From assembly GCF_016756395.1 (NCBI RefSeq), contig NZ_AP018365.1, positions 1,929,501 to 1,993,500 on the forward strand: DNA of 64,000 bases, read 5' to 3'. The stretch is from Streptomyces sp. SN-593 (lineage in GTDB: Bacteria; Actinomycetota; Actinomycetes; Streptomycetales; Streptomycetaceae). Under the pieces are notes generated by a model that had not been told where the DNA came from, made no database searches, and saw only the letters and a list, made by a program, of their open reading frames with translations. Made by a program: the position numbers and the translations under genes. Positions 8,418 through 17,185 of this stretch are shown piece by piece. Every line of letters starts with the position of its first letter. Position 1 is the stretch's first letter.

Positions 8418-9794
8418 TCACACCCGGGCGAGCCGTTTGAGCAGCAGCACCGACGCCACCGGGCGGGCCCCGGCCTTCGCCACGCCGTCGGCCACCTCGC
8501 GGTCCGCGGAGACCACCACGATCTGCCGGCCGGGGGGTTCGGCGCGCACCAGCCGCCGGATCAACTCGTCGGCGGTCTCGCCGGCCTTGGAGAACAGCAC
8601 CCGCACCCCGCGCGGCGGCGCGAGCAGCACCGGCATGTCCAGGTCCGCGCCGTCGAAGACGCACGTCACCTCCGCGCCGCTCTGGGCCGCCAGCGCCGCC
8701 AGGCCGCCCAGCAGCCGTAGCCGCTGCTTCTCCAACGGCAGCGCCGGATAACCGGTCTTGGTGACGTTGTAGCCGTCGACCACCAGGTGCGCCTGCGGCA
8801 GCGCGAGGAGCTGGTCCAGCAGGGCCGGGTCGGTGTCGGACAGCGCCCGGGTGGCGATGTCGCGGGCGCTGAACTCGCCGGGCGCCACCGCGTCCACGGT
8901 GTCCGCCGGCCGCACCCCGAGCGTGTCGCGCGGCGGCAGCGCCAGTTCCCGCCGCAGCCCGGCGGCCGCGTCCAGCACCGTGTCCAGCAGCAGCCGCAGC
9001 CGGACCTCCTCCACGCTGCGGCCCTCGCGGACCGCCCGCCGGCCGGCCTCCACCGCCGCCTCGGCCTCGGCGATCCGGGTCCGCAGCCGGCGCGCCTCGC
9101 CCTCGGCGGCGGCACGCTCCCGCGCGGCCGCCGCCCGGGTCTCGTCCAGTTCGGCCTGGAGCTTGCGCTGCGCGGACTCCGCCCGCTTCACGTCGCTGTG
9201 CGCGGCGCGCAGCTTGCGGTGCAGCGCGTCGCCCTCCTTGCGCACCGCGTCCAGTTCGCCGCGGGCGCGGGCGGCGTCGGCGCGTGCCTGGGCCTGGAGC
9301 GCGGCCACCTCCTCGCGCAGCCGGGCGAGTTCCCGCGCCGCCTCCTCGTCGGCCCGCTCGGCGTCGGCCCGCTCGACCTCCTCGCCCGCGGTCGCCACGA
9401 GCTTGGCCCACCCCTCCGGGCGCAGCAGGTACGCGGCCGCGGCCACGTCCAGCGGATCGGCGGCCGGCGGCGCGCTGCCGGAGTCCAGCGCGCCGGTCAG
9501 CTCCGGCTGGGCCTCCCGCAGCCGCCCGGCGACCTTCTGCCGGAAGGCGGCGTCCGACTCCAGCGCGGCGGCCAGCGCGGTCGCGGCGTACTTCACCCGC
9601 CGGGAGGGCGTGAAACGCGCGTACGGACGCAGCGAGACCGGCAGTTCGGGGTAGGTGAACCCGCCGAACGCGTCGGCGGCGATGGCGACCACCCGGTGGC
9701 GCACGCCCTCGGGCAGCGGCCGGTCGAGCGCGGGCCCGCCGGCGCCCGGGCCGCTCTCCTCGTCGGGCAGCGGTCGGCCGCCGTTACCATCCAC
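8418..9794 (-). CDS. NYN-domain (YacP-like) predicted RNA-binding/nuclease protein
   Basis: 458 residues in three parts: an N-terminal helical region (~30-160), a long Glu/Arg/Ala-rich coiled coil (~165-265), and a C-terminal NYN/PIN-fold domain (~305-458). The last carries HLVVDGYNVTKTGYP and TCVFDGADLD, whose Asp and Asn residues match the acidic pocket of YacP/Rae1 ribosome-associated ribonucleases. The likely role is RNA cleavage or binding; the coiled-coil front half is an actinobacterial elaboration. The start is supported by AGGGAG upstream of ATG at 9794. Confidence 0.82.
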   Translation of the reverse strand: MDGNGGRPLPDEESGPGAGGPALDRPLPEGVRHRVVAIAADAFGGFTYPELPVSLRPYARFTPSRRVKYAATALAAALESDAAFRQKVAGRLREAQPELTGALDSGSAPPAADPLDVAAAAYLLRPEGWAKLVATAGEEVERADAERADEEAARELARLREEVAALQAQARADAARARGELDAVRKEGDALHRKLRAAHSDVKRAESAQRKLQAELDETRAAAARERAAAEGEARRLRTRIAEAEAAVEAGRRAVREGRSVEEVRLRLLLDTVLDAAAGLRRELALPPRDTLGVRPADTVDAVAPGEFSARDIATRALSDTDPALLDQLLALPQAHLVVDGYNVTKTGYPALPLEKQRLRLLGGLAALAAQSGAEVTCVFDGADLDMPVLLAPPRGVRVLFSKAGETADELIRRLVRAEPPGRQIVVVSADREVADGVAKAGARPVASVLLLKRLARV

Positions 9795-9887
9795 CAGTCA
9801 CTCCCTGTCGGGTTCCTCGGCGCCCTCCCGGCCCCCTTCGATCCTCCCGGCCGCCGCCTGCTGCTTCCATTGTCCCCGCAACAGAGC

Positions 9888-10148
9888 TCAACCCCGTGCG
9901 GAACCGTCCATCACGTCCGTGCCGGGACGGTCCACCAGTTCGACCTGGTCCACCGCGTTGCACCACCGGCACCGCACGGACTCCACGGTCTCGCTGAGCA
10001 CCTCGGTCTCCTCGGTGCGCGGCTCGCCGCCCAGGTCGAGGTGCACGTACTCCACCACGCGGGTCGAGCGGGTGACGTCGAACCTGGTCAGGTTGCCGCA
10101 CAGGGTGCAGCGCCAGCGGGTGGTCGCGGTCGGCAGGGGAACCGTCAT
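9888..10148 (-). CDS. Small zinc-ribbon-like conserved protein
   Basis: An 86-residue protein with two CxxC pairs, CTLC near residue 14 and CRWC near residue 61, which could bind one zinc ion. No known family name comes to mind. I begin at MTVPLPTATTRW (ATG at 10148) because the upstream in-frame extension is low complexity. It lies between the NYN gene on the same strand and the divergent rhomboid gene. Confidence 0.75.
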   Translation of the reverse strand: MTVPLPTATTRWRCTLCGNLTRFDVTRSTRVVEYVHLDLGGEPRTEETEVLSETVESVRCRWCNAVDQVELVDRPGTDVMDGSARG

Positions 10149-10315
10149 CGGCTCCGCACCTCTTCTCGTGTCGGTGCGTGTACTGGGCGGACTACGGCTC
10201 ACCCCTACCCATCCGGCGGGCGGTATGTGCCCCGGTCACCCTACGGCCTCGGAGGTCCACCGCGCTGCGGCGAGGCGTTCCGCGCCGGTTGGTCCGCTTC
10301 CGTCATGATCGGTGC

Positions 10316-11095
10316 ATGGTCATCCCGGTGTACGACAAGAACCCGGTCCGCCGCCGTCCGGTGGTGACCTACACGCTGATCGCCCTGTGCACCGTGGTGT
10401 TCCTGCTCGGCCCGGTCTCCGGCTTCGTGCGGCCCGACGGCAGCGGGCACGCGCTCCAGTGCGCGCAGGCGGTCTACTTCGACCGGTGGGGTGTCATCCC
10501 CAGCGAGCTGTTCCACGGCCGGATGCCGGTCGGCGCGCTGGACCTGCCGGCCGGCTGCCGCGGCCCGGGCGCGTTCCCGAAGGTGCCGTTCCTGTCCGTG
10601 CTGACCTCGATGTTCGTGCACGGCGGCTGGCTGCACCTGATCGGCAACATGCTCTTCCTCTACGTCTTCGGCGACAACGTGGAGAACCGGATGGGCCGGG
10701 CGCGCTTCGCGCTCTTCTACCTCGCGGCGGGCTACCTGGCCACGTACGGCTTCGCACTCGCCAACGCCGACGACACGCAGAGCCTGGTCGGCGCGTCCGG
10801 GGCGATCTCCGGTGCCCTCGGCGCCTACCTCTACCTCTATCCCAGGGCCCGGGTCACCAGCCTCTTCCCGTTCCTGTTCTTCGTGCCGCTGCGCTTCCCC
10901 GCCTGGGTCGTGCTCGGCTTCTGGTTCGTGCTCCAGTGGCTGGCCGCGCAGACCGCGCAGGGCGGCCCGGGCGTCGCCTACCTCGCCCACGTCGTCGGCT
11001 TCGCCTTCGGCTTCCTGTGCGCGTGGGCCTGCTACCGGCCACGGCGTAAGGTGAGCGTCGTCATCGCACCCACCCGAGGAGACGTCCAGCCGTGA
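10316..11095 (+). CDS. Rhomboid-family intramembrane serine protease
   Basis: 259 residues with about six membrane segments. The active-site Ser sits in VGASGAISG (GxSG motif) and the His in YLAHVVGF on the last helix. TSMFVHGGWLHLIGNM is the conserved loop/TM2 region with the His and Asn that stabilise the oxyanion. It cleaves membrane-anchored substrates within the bilayer. Start ATG at 10316 (MVIPVYD). Its TGA overlaps the GTG of the AsnC-like gene by 4 nt, so they form an operon. Confidence 0.9.
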   Translation: MVIPVYDKNPVRRRPVVTYTLIALCTVVFLLGPVSGFVRPDGSGHALQCAQAVYFDRWGVIPSELFHGRMPVGALDLPAGCRGPGAFPKVPFLSVLTSMFVHGGWLHLIGNMLFLYVFGDNVENRMGRARFALFYLAAGYLATYGFALANADDTQSLVGASGAISGALGAYLYLYPRARVTSLFPFLFFVPLRFPAWVVLGFWFVLQWLAAQTAQGGPGVAYLAHVVGFAFGFLCAWACYRPRRKVSVVIAPTRGDVQP

Positions 11096-11373
11096 TCACC
11101 GCGATCGTGCTCATCAAGACCTCCGTGGACCAGATCCCCGAGATCGCCGAGTCGATCGCCGCGCTGGACCACGTCAGCGAGGTGTACTCCGTGACCGGCA
11201 CCTACGACCTGGTCGCGCTGGTGCGGGTGGCCCGCCACGACGACCTCGCGGACATCATCCCCGGGAAGATCTCCAAGATCCCGGGGGTCGAGGTGACCGA
11301 CACCCACGTGGCGTTCCGGACCTACTCCCAGCACGACCTGGAGGCCGCGTTCTCCATCGGGCTGGACTCCTGA
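11092..11373 (+). CDS. Stand-alone Lrp/AsnC ligand-binding (RAM) domain protein
   Basis: 93 residues that are entirely an AsnC-type effector-binding domain: ITAIVLIKTS at the N-terminus, GTYDLVALVRV and the HVAFRTYSQHDLE tail. There is no helix-turn-helix, so it cannot act alone as a classical Lrp regulator. It may form dimers or octamers that bind amino acids or modulate another regulator. GTG start at 11092 overlapping the rhomboid stop. Confidence 0.88.
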   Translation: MITAIVLIKTSVDQIPEIAESIAALDHVSEVYSVTGTYDLVALVRVARHDDLADIIPGKISKIPGVEVTDTHVAFRTYSQHDLEAAFSIGLDS

Positions 11374-11444
11374 GGAACCCCGTGCCGCGCCGGGTGCCTG
11401 CCGGGTGAGGCTCCCGGCCCCGTGCCCCCGTACGGCACCGCACC

Positions 11445-12908
11445 TCAGCGGACCGGCACGCAACGCCCCTCTTCCGTGCGGTAGCGCCAGGCGGCGCCGT
11501 CCCGGACCAGGGTGCGCACCGCCCCGAGGAACCGCTCGACGTGCTCCTGCGGCGTGCCCGCCCCGAAGCTGACCCGCACGGCGTTCAGGGACCGCTCGCC
11601 GGGCGCGGCGTCCGGCGCGCCGCACTCCCCCGGCTCGTCCGGCTCGGTGTCCAGCAGGGTCCGCACCAGCGGGTGCGCGCAGAACAGCCCGTCCCGCACG
11701 CCGATGCCGTACTCCGCGGAGAGCGCGGCGGCGAAGTGCGAGGAGTTCCAGCCGCGGACCACGAAGGACAGCACCCCGACCCGGGCGGAGCCGGCGCCGA
11801 ACAGCGAGAGCACCCGCACCTCGGGGATCTCGGCGAGCCCGTCCCGCAGCCGGGCGAGCAGTTCACGCTCACGAGTGACAAGGGAGTCGAAGCCCGCCTC
11901 GGTGAGCGCCTTGCAGGCGGACGCGATGGCGTACGCGCCGATCACGTTCGGCGAGCCGGCCTCGTGCCGCGCGGTGCCGGAGTGCCACTCCACGGACAGC
12001 GCGTCACCGGAGCGCGCGACCTTGCGGGTGGCGCCGCCGCCGGCGAGGTACGGCTCGGCCTCCCGCAGCCAGTCGGCCCGGCCGGCCAGCACCCCGGCGC
12101 CGAAGGGCGCGTAGAGCTTGTGCCCGGACAGCGCCACCCAGTCCACGTCCAGCGCGGTGATGTCCACCGGGTGGTGCGGGGCGAGCTGGGCGGCGTCGAG
12201 CACGATCCGCGCGCCGTGCCGGTGCGCGGCCGCGGCCAGCTCGCGCACCGGCCAGATCTCGCCGGTGACGTTGGAGGCGCCCGTCACGCAGACCAGCTTG
12301 GGGCCCTTCGGGGCGCCGTGCAGGGCCACGTCCAGCGAGGCGACGGCCTGCTCGGGGGTGCGCGGGGCGGGCAGGTACTCGACCTGGGCGCGGTCGGCCC
12401 GCTGCCAGGGCAGCAGGGCCGCGTGGTGCTCGGTGTCGAAGACGTAGACGCGGGTGCCGGCCGGGAGGGCGGACGCCAGCAGGTTCAGCGAGTCGGTGGT
12501 GGAGCGGGTGAAGATCAGCTCGTCGTCCGGGCGGCAGCCCAGGAACTCCGCGACCGTCTCACGGCTCTGCTCGAACAGGTCGGTGGAAAGCTGCGACAGG
12601 TAGCCGGCACCGCGGTGCACGCTGCCGTAGTAGGGCGCGTAGGCGGCGACGTCGTCCCACACCCGCTGGAGGGCGGGGGCGCTGGCGGCGTAGTCCAGGG
12701 CGGCGTACCCCACTTCCCCGCCGGTGACGAGCGGCACCCGCACGTCCCGGCCGAGCACGGGCAGCGGGGCGCGGCTACAGGCGGCGCACTCCGCGTCGGC
12801 GGTGTCGGCGGAAGTGGAAGCGGCAGCGACGGTGGTGGCGGTGGCGCGGGGGGCGGTGGCGCGGGGGGCGGCGGCGCTGGTGCCCGTGGTGCTGGTGGTG
12901 ACGGTCAA
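11445..12908 (-). CDS. SufS-like class V aminotransferase (probable cysteine desulfurase)
   Basis: 487 residues from a TTG at 12908 that follows a GGGAG element; an in-frame GTG at 12986 is the alternative. After a Ser/Thr/Ala-rich N-terminus with a CxxC pair (ECAACS), the PLP fold begins. Lys264 in ALSGHKLYAPFG should form the Schiff base. Cys410 in RDGLFCAHPL sits where SufS-type (group II) desulfurases have RTGHHCAQPL, so sulfur transfer from cysteine is likely. A related lyase or epimerase role remains possible. A SAM-IV riboswitch lies upstream, which ties the gene to sulfur or methionine status. Confidence 0.8.
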   Translation of the reverse strand: MTVTTSTTGTSAAAPRATAPRATATTVAAASTSADTADAECAACSRAPLPVLGRDVRVPLVTGGEVGYAALDYAASAPALQRVWDDVAAYAPYYGSVHRGAGYLSQLSTDLFEQSRETVAEFLGCRPDDELIFTRSTTDSLNLLASALPAGTRVYVFDTEHHAALLPWQRADRAQVEYLPAPRTPEQAVASLDVALHGAPKGPKLVCVTGASNVTGEIWPVRELAAAAHRHGARIVLDAAQLAPHHPVDITALDVDWVALSGHKLYAPFGAGVLAGRADWLREAEPYLAGGGATRKVARSGDALSVEWHSGTARHEAGSPNVIGAYAIASACKALTEAGFDSLVTRERELLARLRDGLAEIPEVRVLSLFGAGSARVGVLSFVVRGWNSSHFAAALSAEYGIGVRDGLFCAHPLVRTLLDTEPDEPGECGAPDAAPGERSLNAVRVSFGAGTPQEHVERFLGAVRTLVRDGAAWRYRTEEGRCVPVR

Positions 12909-13020
12909 GGCGAACTCCCGGCGGAAGGCAGGCGAAAGCACCACGAAGCGGCGGCCTGGAGCGGCCGCGCGGACGGCGCGGTGCACGGTGATCGGGCGGA
13001 ATTGCTGGTTGCAGAGACCG

Positions 13021-13034
13021 GGGCCGACAGGCCC
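13021..13034 (-). other. Small hairpin directly after the leader peptide
   Basis: GGGCC and GGCCC arms separated by four bases, starting at the stop of the six-codon open frame at 13034-13054 and about 110 nt before the aminotransferase start. It could contribute to attenuation or may be chance in GC-rich DNA. Confidence 0.35.
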
Positions 13035-13054
13035 TAACGCATTCGCTTGCTCAT
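13034..13054 (-). CDS. Candidate six-codon leader peptide (MSKRMR)
   Basis: An ATG-initiated reading frame of six codons ending in TAG, preceded by GGGGAG with 7-nt spacing, better than the ribosome site of the large gene downstream. It lies directly 3' of the SAM-IV riboswitch, so ligand binding could hide or expose its ribosome site or couple to the aminotransferase about 125 nt further on. It has two Met and three basic residues but no Cys run. Expression is inference. Confidence 0.35.
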   Translation of the reverse strand: MSKRMR

Positions 13055-13065
13055 GAAAGAACTCC

Positions 13066-13184
13066 CCAGTCCGGCTTGCTGTGAGCCTCGCTGCGTCACA
13101 GCCTGGTCATCACCCGGGGCACCCCGCCTCGGACGGAGGGTTGCCGGACAGCGAGCCGGGGCCTTTGCGCTGTCACTCGTGACC
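13066..13184 (-). promoter_or_regulatory. SAM-IV riboswitch
   Basis: Read on the minus strand, the segment contains, in order, the features I remember for the SAM-IV class: GGTCACGAGTGACAGC at the 5' end, a GGCTCGCTGTCCGGCAACC block, CTCCGTCCGAGGCGGGGTGCC, and CCCGGGTGATGACCAGG closing on the 5' strand, then a 3' stem and an AGCAAGCCGG segment able to form the distal pseudoknot with GGCTCGCT. The GGCAACC and GGTGCC core is shared with SAM-I. It sits in the leader of the SufS-like gene, so S-adenosylmethionine should lower its expression. Confidence 0.85.
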
Positions 13185-13193
13185 TGGAACAAG

Positions 13194-13221
13194 ATTGTGC
13201 CATACCGCGACGCGGGCGCAA
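13194..13221 (-). promoter_or_regulatory. Promoter candidate for the SAM-IV transcript
   Basis: Minus-strand TTGCGC (13216-13221) and CACAAT (13194-13199), spaced 16 bp, would start transcription a few bases before the first SAM-IV stem. The -10 is weak, but the position fits the riboswitch edge. Confidence 0.4.
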
Positions 13222-13272
13222 GATGCCGTCCGCACCATGGACGGCGCCGTACGCCCGCGTCGGTCCGTGCCG

Positions 13273-14340
13273 CTACCCGCGGGTGGCCGCCACCCAGCGC
13301 TCCAGCACCGCCGCCGCCGCACCCGAGTCGATCGACTCCGCCGCCCGCACCAGCCCCTCGGCGATCCGCTCCTCCAGCGTCCGGCCGTCCGCCGGCGCCA
13401 GCGCGGTCAGCGCCGCCGCGGAGTTGAGCAGCACCGCGTCCCGCACCGGCCCGCGCTCGCCGGCGAGCAGCCGCCGGGCCACCTCCGCGTTGTAGGCGGC
13501 CTCGCCGCCGCGCAGCGCCTCCACCGGCACCAGCTCCAGGCCCACGTCCCGCGGGTCGAAGCCGGTGTGCTCGACCTTGCCGTCCCGGACCACCCACACC
13601 TGCGAGGTCGCCGTGGTGGTCAGCTCGTCCAGGCCGTCGTCACCGCGGAAGACCAGCGCGGACGAGCCTCGTTCGGCGAGCACCCCGGCGAGGATCGGCG
13701 CCATCCGCAGGTCCGCGACACCGGTGGCCTGGGCCCGCACCCGGGCCGGGTTGGTCAGCGGGCCGAGGAAGTTGAACGGCGTCGCCACCCCCAACTCGGC
13801 CCGGGCGGTGGCCACGTGGCGCAGCGCGGGGTGGAACCTGACGGCGAAGCAGAAGGTGATGCCCACCTCCAGCGCGACCTGCGCGACCCGCTGCGGCGGC
13901 AGGTCGAGGTCGACGCCGAGCGCCGCCAGCACGTCGGAGGCGCCGCTCTTCGACGACGCCGACCTGCTGCCGTGCTTGACCACCCGCGTGCCGGTGCCGG
14001 CCACCACGATCGCCGACATCGTGGAGATGTTCACCGAGTTCGACCGGTCGCCGCCGGTGCCGACCACGTCCACGGCCGGGCCCGGCACCTCGATCGTCGT
14101 CGCGTGCGCGTACATCGCCTCGACCAGCCCGGCGATCTCCGCGACCGTCTCGCCCTTGCTGCGCAGCGCCACCGCGAAGCCGGCGATCTGCGCGTCGGTG
14201 GCCTCGCCGCTCATGATCGAGTCCATCGCCCACGCGGTCTCCTCGGAGCTGAGGTCGTCGCGGCGGATCAGGGCGCCCAGTACGTCCGGCCAGGCGCGCG
14301 CGGCCCCGGGTTCGCCTCCGGCGGGGTGCACAACGCTCAT
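13273..14340 (-). CDS. trpD: Anthranilate phosphoribosyltransferase
   Basis: 355 residues, the usual TrpD length. It transfers the phosphoribosyl group from PRPP to anthranilate in tryptophan synthesis. Signatures: [18 protein letters not shown] (PRPP and anthranilate site), [17 protein letters not shown] (Ser replaces the more common Asn in HGNR), and [11 protein letters not shown]. It stands alone without other trp genes, between the qcr operon terminator and the SAM-IV leader. It reads toward the SAM-IV unit with no obvious terminator before it, so some read-through is possible. Confidence 0.95.
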   Translation of the reverse strand: MSVVHPAGGEPGAARAWPDVLGALIRRDDLSSEETAWAMDSIMSGEATDAQIAGFAVALRSKGETVAEIAGLVEAMYAHATTIEVPGPAVDVVGTGGDRSNSVNISTMSAIVVAGTGTRVVKHGSRSASSKSGASDVLAALGVDLDLPPQRVAQVALEVGITFCFAVRFHPALRHVATARAELGVATPFNFLGPLTNPARVRAQATGVADLRMAPILAGVLAERGSSALVFRGDDGLDELTTTATSQVWVVRDGKVEHTGFDPRDVGLELVPVEALRGGEAAYNAEVARRLLAGERGPVRDAVLLNSAAALTALAPADGRTLEERIAEGLVRAAESIDSGAAAAVLERWVAATRG

Positions 14341-14411
14341 GGCTTCACGCTCCTGGGATCACGTCGATGCGTCTGCCCGCACCCTACCGGTGGGGGTGTC
14401 CGGGAAACGGT

Positions 14412-14457
14412 CCGGGCCGGACCGGGCACCCGTGGCGGGGTGCCCGGTCCGGCCCGG
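14412..14457 (-). terminator. Perfect 20-bp hairpin after qcrB
   Basis: Exact inverted repeat of 20 bp (14412-14431 and 14438-14457) with a 6-nt loop, 27 bp beyond the qcrB stop. It ends the ctaE-qcrCAB transcript before trpD. Confidence 0.8.
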
Positions 14458-14483
14458 GTGCGCTGCTTCGCCAGGACGGCCGC

Positions 14484-16124
14484 CTAGTGGTGGCCGTGCC
14501 CGCTGGTGATCTCCTCGTACTCCTCCGCCGTCGGCTTCGGGATCTGGCTGTGCTCGCCGTAGAACCCCTGCGACAGCTTCGCCTGGACCTTCGCGATCGG
14601 GCTGGCCTTGCGGGCGACCCCGTTCTCGTCGGTCTCCGGGCCGAGGTCGATCGGCCGCGGCTGCTGGTGGGCGGTGAGGACGTGCAACTGCTGCTGCGAC
14701 AGCGGCTCGTGCACCTCGATGAACTCGCCGTGCGGCAGCCGCTTGATGATGCCGCTCTCCCGCCCGTGCAGCACCTTGTCGCGGTCCCGCCGCTGGAGTC
14801 CCAGGCAGATCCGCTTGGTGATCCAGAACGTGATCACCGGCGCGACGAAGAAGCCGACCCGCACGAACCAGGTGATCGCGTTGATCGACAGGTGGAAGTG
14901 CGTGGCCCACAGGTCGTTGCCGCCGCCGATGAGCAGCACGAAGTACTCGGTCAGCCAGGCGACGCCGAGCCCGGTGCGCACCGGGCGGTTGCGCGGCCGG
15001 TCGAGCAGGTGGTGCTCGTTCTTGTCACCGGTGATCCAGGACTCGATGAACGGGTAGACCGCGATCGAGACCATCACCAGCGGGAAGATCAGCAGCGGGA
15101 TGAAGACGCCGAGCACCAGGGTGTGGCCCCAGGCCCTGATCTCCCAGCCGGGCATCACACGGATCAGGCCCTCGGAGAAGCCCATGTACCAGTCGGGCTG
15201 GGCTCCGGTGGACACCTGGTCGGGCCGGTAGGGGCCCATCGTCCAGATCGGGTTGATGGTGGCGATCGCCGCGATCGCGGCGATGACACCGAAGACCAGG
15301 AAGAAGAAGCCGCCGGCCTTGGCCATGTAGATCGGCATCAGCGGCGCGCCGACGACGTTCTTCTCGGTCTTGCCCGCACCCGGGAACTGGGTGTGCTTGT
15401 GGAAGAAAACCAGGATCAGGTGCGCGACCAGCAGGCCGGCCATCAGGCCCGGCAGCAGCAGGATGTGCACCGAGTAGAACCGGCCCACGAAGTCGTGCCC
15501 GGGGAACTCCCCGCCGAACAGGAACATCGACAGGTACGTGCCGACGATCGGCACGGACAGGACCGCGCCCTCCATGAACCGCACACCGGTGCCGGACAGC
15601 AGGTCGTCCGGGAGCGAGTAGCCGGTGAAGCCGGTGAACATGCCCAGGAAGAGCAGGGTCCAGCCGAACAGCCAGTTCAGCTCGCGCGGCTTGCGGAACG
15701 CGCCGGTGAAGAAGACGCGCATCATGTGCACGATCATCGCGGCGATGAAGATCAGCGCCGCCCAGTGGTGGATCTGCCGGACCAGCAGGCCGCCGCGCAC
15801 CTCGAAGCTGATGTGCATCGTCGAGGCGTACGCCTCGGACATCTGCACACCGTCCAGCGGCGCGTACGGGCCGTGGTAGACGACCTCGTTCATGCTCGGG
15901 TGGAAGAACAGCGTCAGATACACACCCGTGAGGATGAGGATCACGAAGCTGTAGAGGCAGACCTCGCCGAGCATGAAGGACCAGTGGTCCGGGAAGATCT
16001 TGCGCAGGTTGGACTTGGCGAGCTTGTAGAGCCCGAGCCGGCCGTCGGTCCACTCCGCGACCCGTTCACCGGGGTTCGTGGGGCGGCCACGCCGGGTCGG
16101 GGCGTCGTCGGTCGTGGTGCTCAT
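14484..16124 (-). CDS. qcrB: Cytochrome bc1 complex cytochrome b subunit
   Basis: 546 residues, the long actinobacterial form of cytochrome b. It carries two b hemes and the quinol oxidation and reduction sites of the bc1 complex. Visible features include multiple membrane helices, HHWAALIFIAAMIVHMMR and the paired His of helices B and D, and the C-terminal extension ending in HGHH. Its start overlaps the qcrA stop by an ATGA. In actinobacteria bc1 and aa3 form an obligate supercomplex, consistent with the cta genes next door. Confidence 0.95.
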   Translation of the reverse strand: MSTTTDDAPTRRGRPTNPGERVAEWTDGRLGLYKLAKSNLRKIFPDHWSFMLGEVCLYSFVILILTGVYLTLFFHPSMNEVVYHGPYAPLDGVQMSEAYASTMHISFEVRGGLLVRQIHHWAALIFIAAMIVHMMRVFFTGAFRKPRELNWLFGWTLLFLGMFTGFTGYSLPDDLLSGTGVRFMEGAVLSVPIVGTYLSMFLFGGEFPGHDFVGRFYSVHILLLPGLMAGLLVAHLILVFFHKHTQFPGAGKTEKNVVGAPLMPIYMAKAGGFFFLVFGVIAAIAAIATINPIWTMGPYRPDQVSTGAQPDWYMGFSEGLIRVMPGWEIRAWGHTLVLGVFIPLLIFPLVMVSIAVYPFIESWITGDKNEHHLLDRPRNRPVRTGLGVAWLTEYFVLLIGGGNDLWATHFHLSINAITWFVRVGFFVAPVITFWITKRICLGLQRRDRDKVLHGRESGIIKRLPHGEFIEVHEPLSQQQLHVLTAHQQPRPIDLGPETDENGVARKASPIAKVQAKLSQGFYGEHSQIPKPTAEEYEEITSGHGHH

Positions 16125-17185
16125 GAGCGCTCCCAGAATGCCGGGCCGACGGGCTCCTCGAAGTCGCCGAGGGCGATGAGGTTGCCCTCACTGTTGACGC
16201 TGATCCGAAGCTGCGGCAGCGGGTGGCCGGCGGGGCCGAAGAGCACCCGCGCCCCGTCGGAGAGGTCGAACGTCGACTGGTGGCACGGGCAGAGCACGTG
16301 GTGCGTCTGCTGCTCGTACAGGCTGATCGGGCAGCCGACGTGGGTGCAGATCTTGGAGAACGCGACGATGCCCTGGTGGCTCCAGTCGAGCTCGCGCTTG
16401 TCCTTGATGTCGTCCGGCTTGAGCCGGATGATCATCAGGGCCGCCTTGGCGAGCTGCTCCTGGAAGTCGTCCTGGCTCTCCTCCAGCCCGTCGGGCTGGG
16501 CGAAGGTCAGGGAGCCGACGAGGACGTCCTCGGGGCGCAGCGGCTGGTTGGTGTTGGTGTTGATCAGCTGCTTGCCCTTGGCCCACATGGTGTGGTCGAG
16601 CTTCTTCTCCGGCAGCGGCCCGAGGTCGCGCAGGATGACGAGGCCGGCCAGCGGCACCATGGTGAGCGCGCCCATCATGGTGTTGCGGATCAGCTTGCGG
16701 CGGCCGAAGCCGCTCTCCTTGGCGCCGGTGATCCACTGCTGCCGGACGTTCTCCCGCAGCTCGTCGTCGGCGTCGATCCGGTGCCGGTCGTCGGCGACCT
16801 CCTCGTCCGCCATCAGCGTGCGGGCCCAGTGCACGGCGCCCGCGCCGATGCTGAACAGCGCCACGGCCAGCGTCAGGCCGAGCGAGAAGTTCAGCGCGCT
16901 GACGTGGCCGAACGGGAAGATGTAGACGATCTTGTCGACCGGGAAGATCACGAAGCAGGCGATGAAGGCGATCGTGCCCAGCATCGACAGCGTGAACAGG
17001 CCCGCCACCACCCGCTCGGAGTGCCGGGCCGCCTTCTCGTCGATGTCCTGGCGCCGGTGCTCGTGTGGCGGCAGTCCGGGGTCGGCGAACGGGTCGGTCC
17101 GGGCGATGGTGTCGCCGTGGTGACCGTCCTGCGCGCTCGGCAGGTTCTCAGGCACGTCGGTGTGCGATCCCGTCTCGTCGCTCAT
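16121..17185 (-). CDS. qcrA: Cytochrome bc1 complex Rieske iron-sulfur subunit
   Basis: 354 residues. Actinobacterial QcrA has three N-terminal membrane segments (here ~50-150) rather than one, then a hinge and the Rieske domain. The [2Fe-2S] ligands are in ICTHVGCPISLY and VLCPCHQSTFD, with the two Cys bridging a disulfide as in the family. It passes electrons from quinol to the diheme QcrC. It overlaps both neighbours by 4 nt, so translation of qcrC, qcrA and qcrB is coupled. Confidence 0.95.
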   Translation of the reverse strand: MSDETGSHTDVPENLPSAQDGHHGDTIARTDPFADPGLPPHEHRRQDIDEKAARHSERVVAGLFTLSMLGTIAFIACFVIFPVDKIVYIFPFGHVSALNFSLGLTLAVALFSIGAGAVHWARTLMADEEVADDRHRIDADDELRENVRQQWITGAKESGFGRRKLIRNTMMGALTMVPLAGLVILRDLGPLPEKKLDHTMWAKGKQLINTNTNQPLRPEDVLVGSLTFAQPDGLEESQDDFQEQLAKAALMIIRLKPDDIKDKRELDWSHQGIVAFSKICTHVGCPISLYEQQTHHVLCPCHQSTFDLSDGARVLFGPAGHPLPQLRISVNSEGNLIALGDFEEPVGPAFWERS

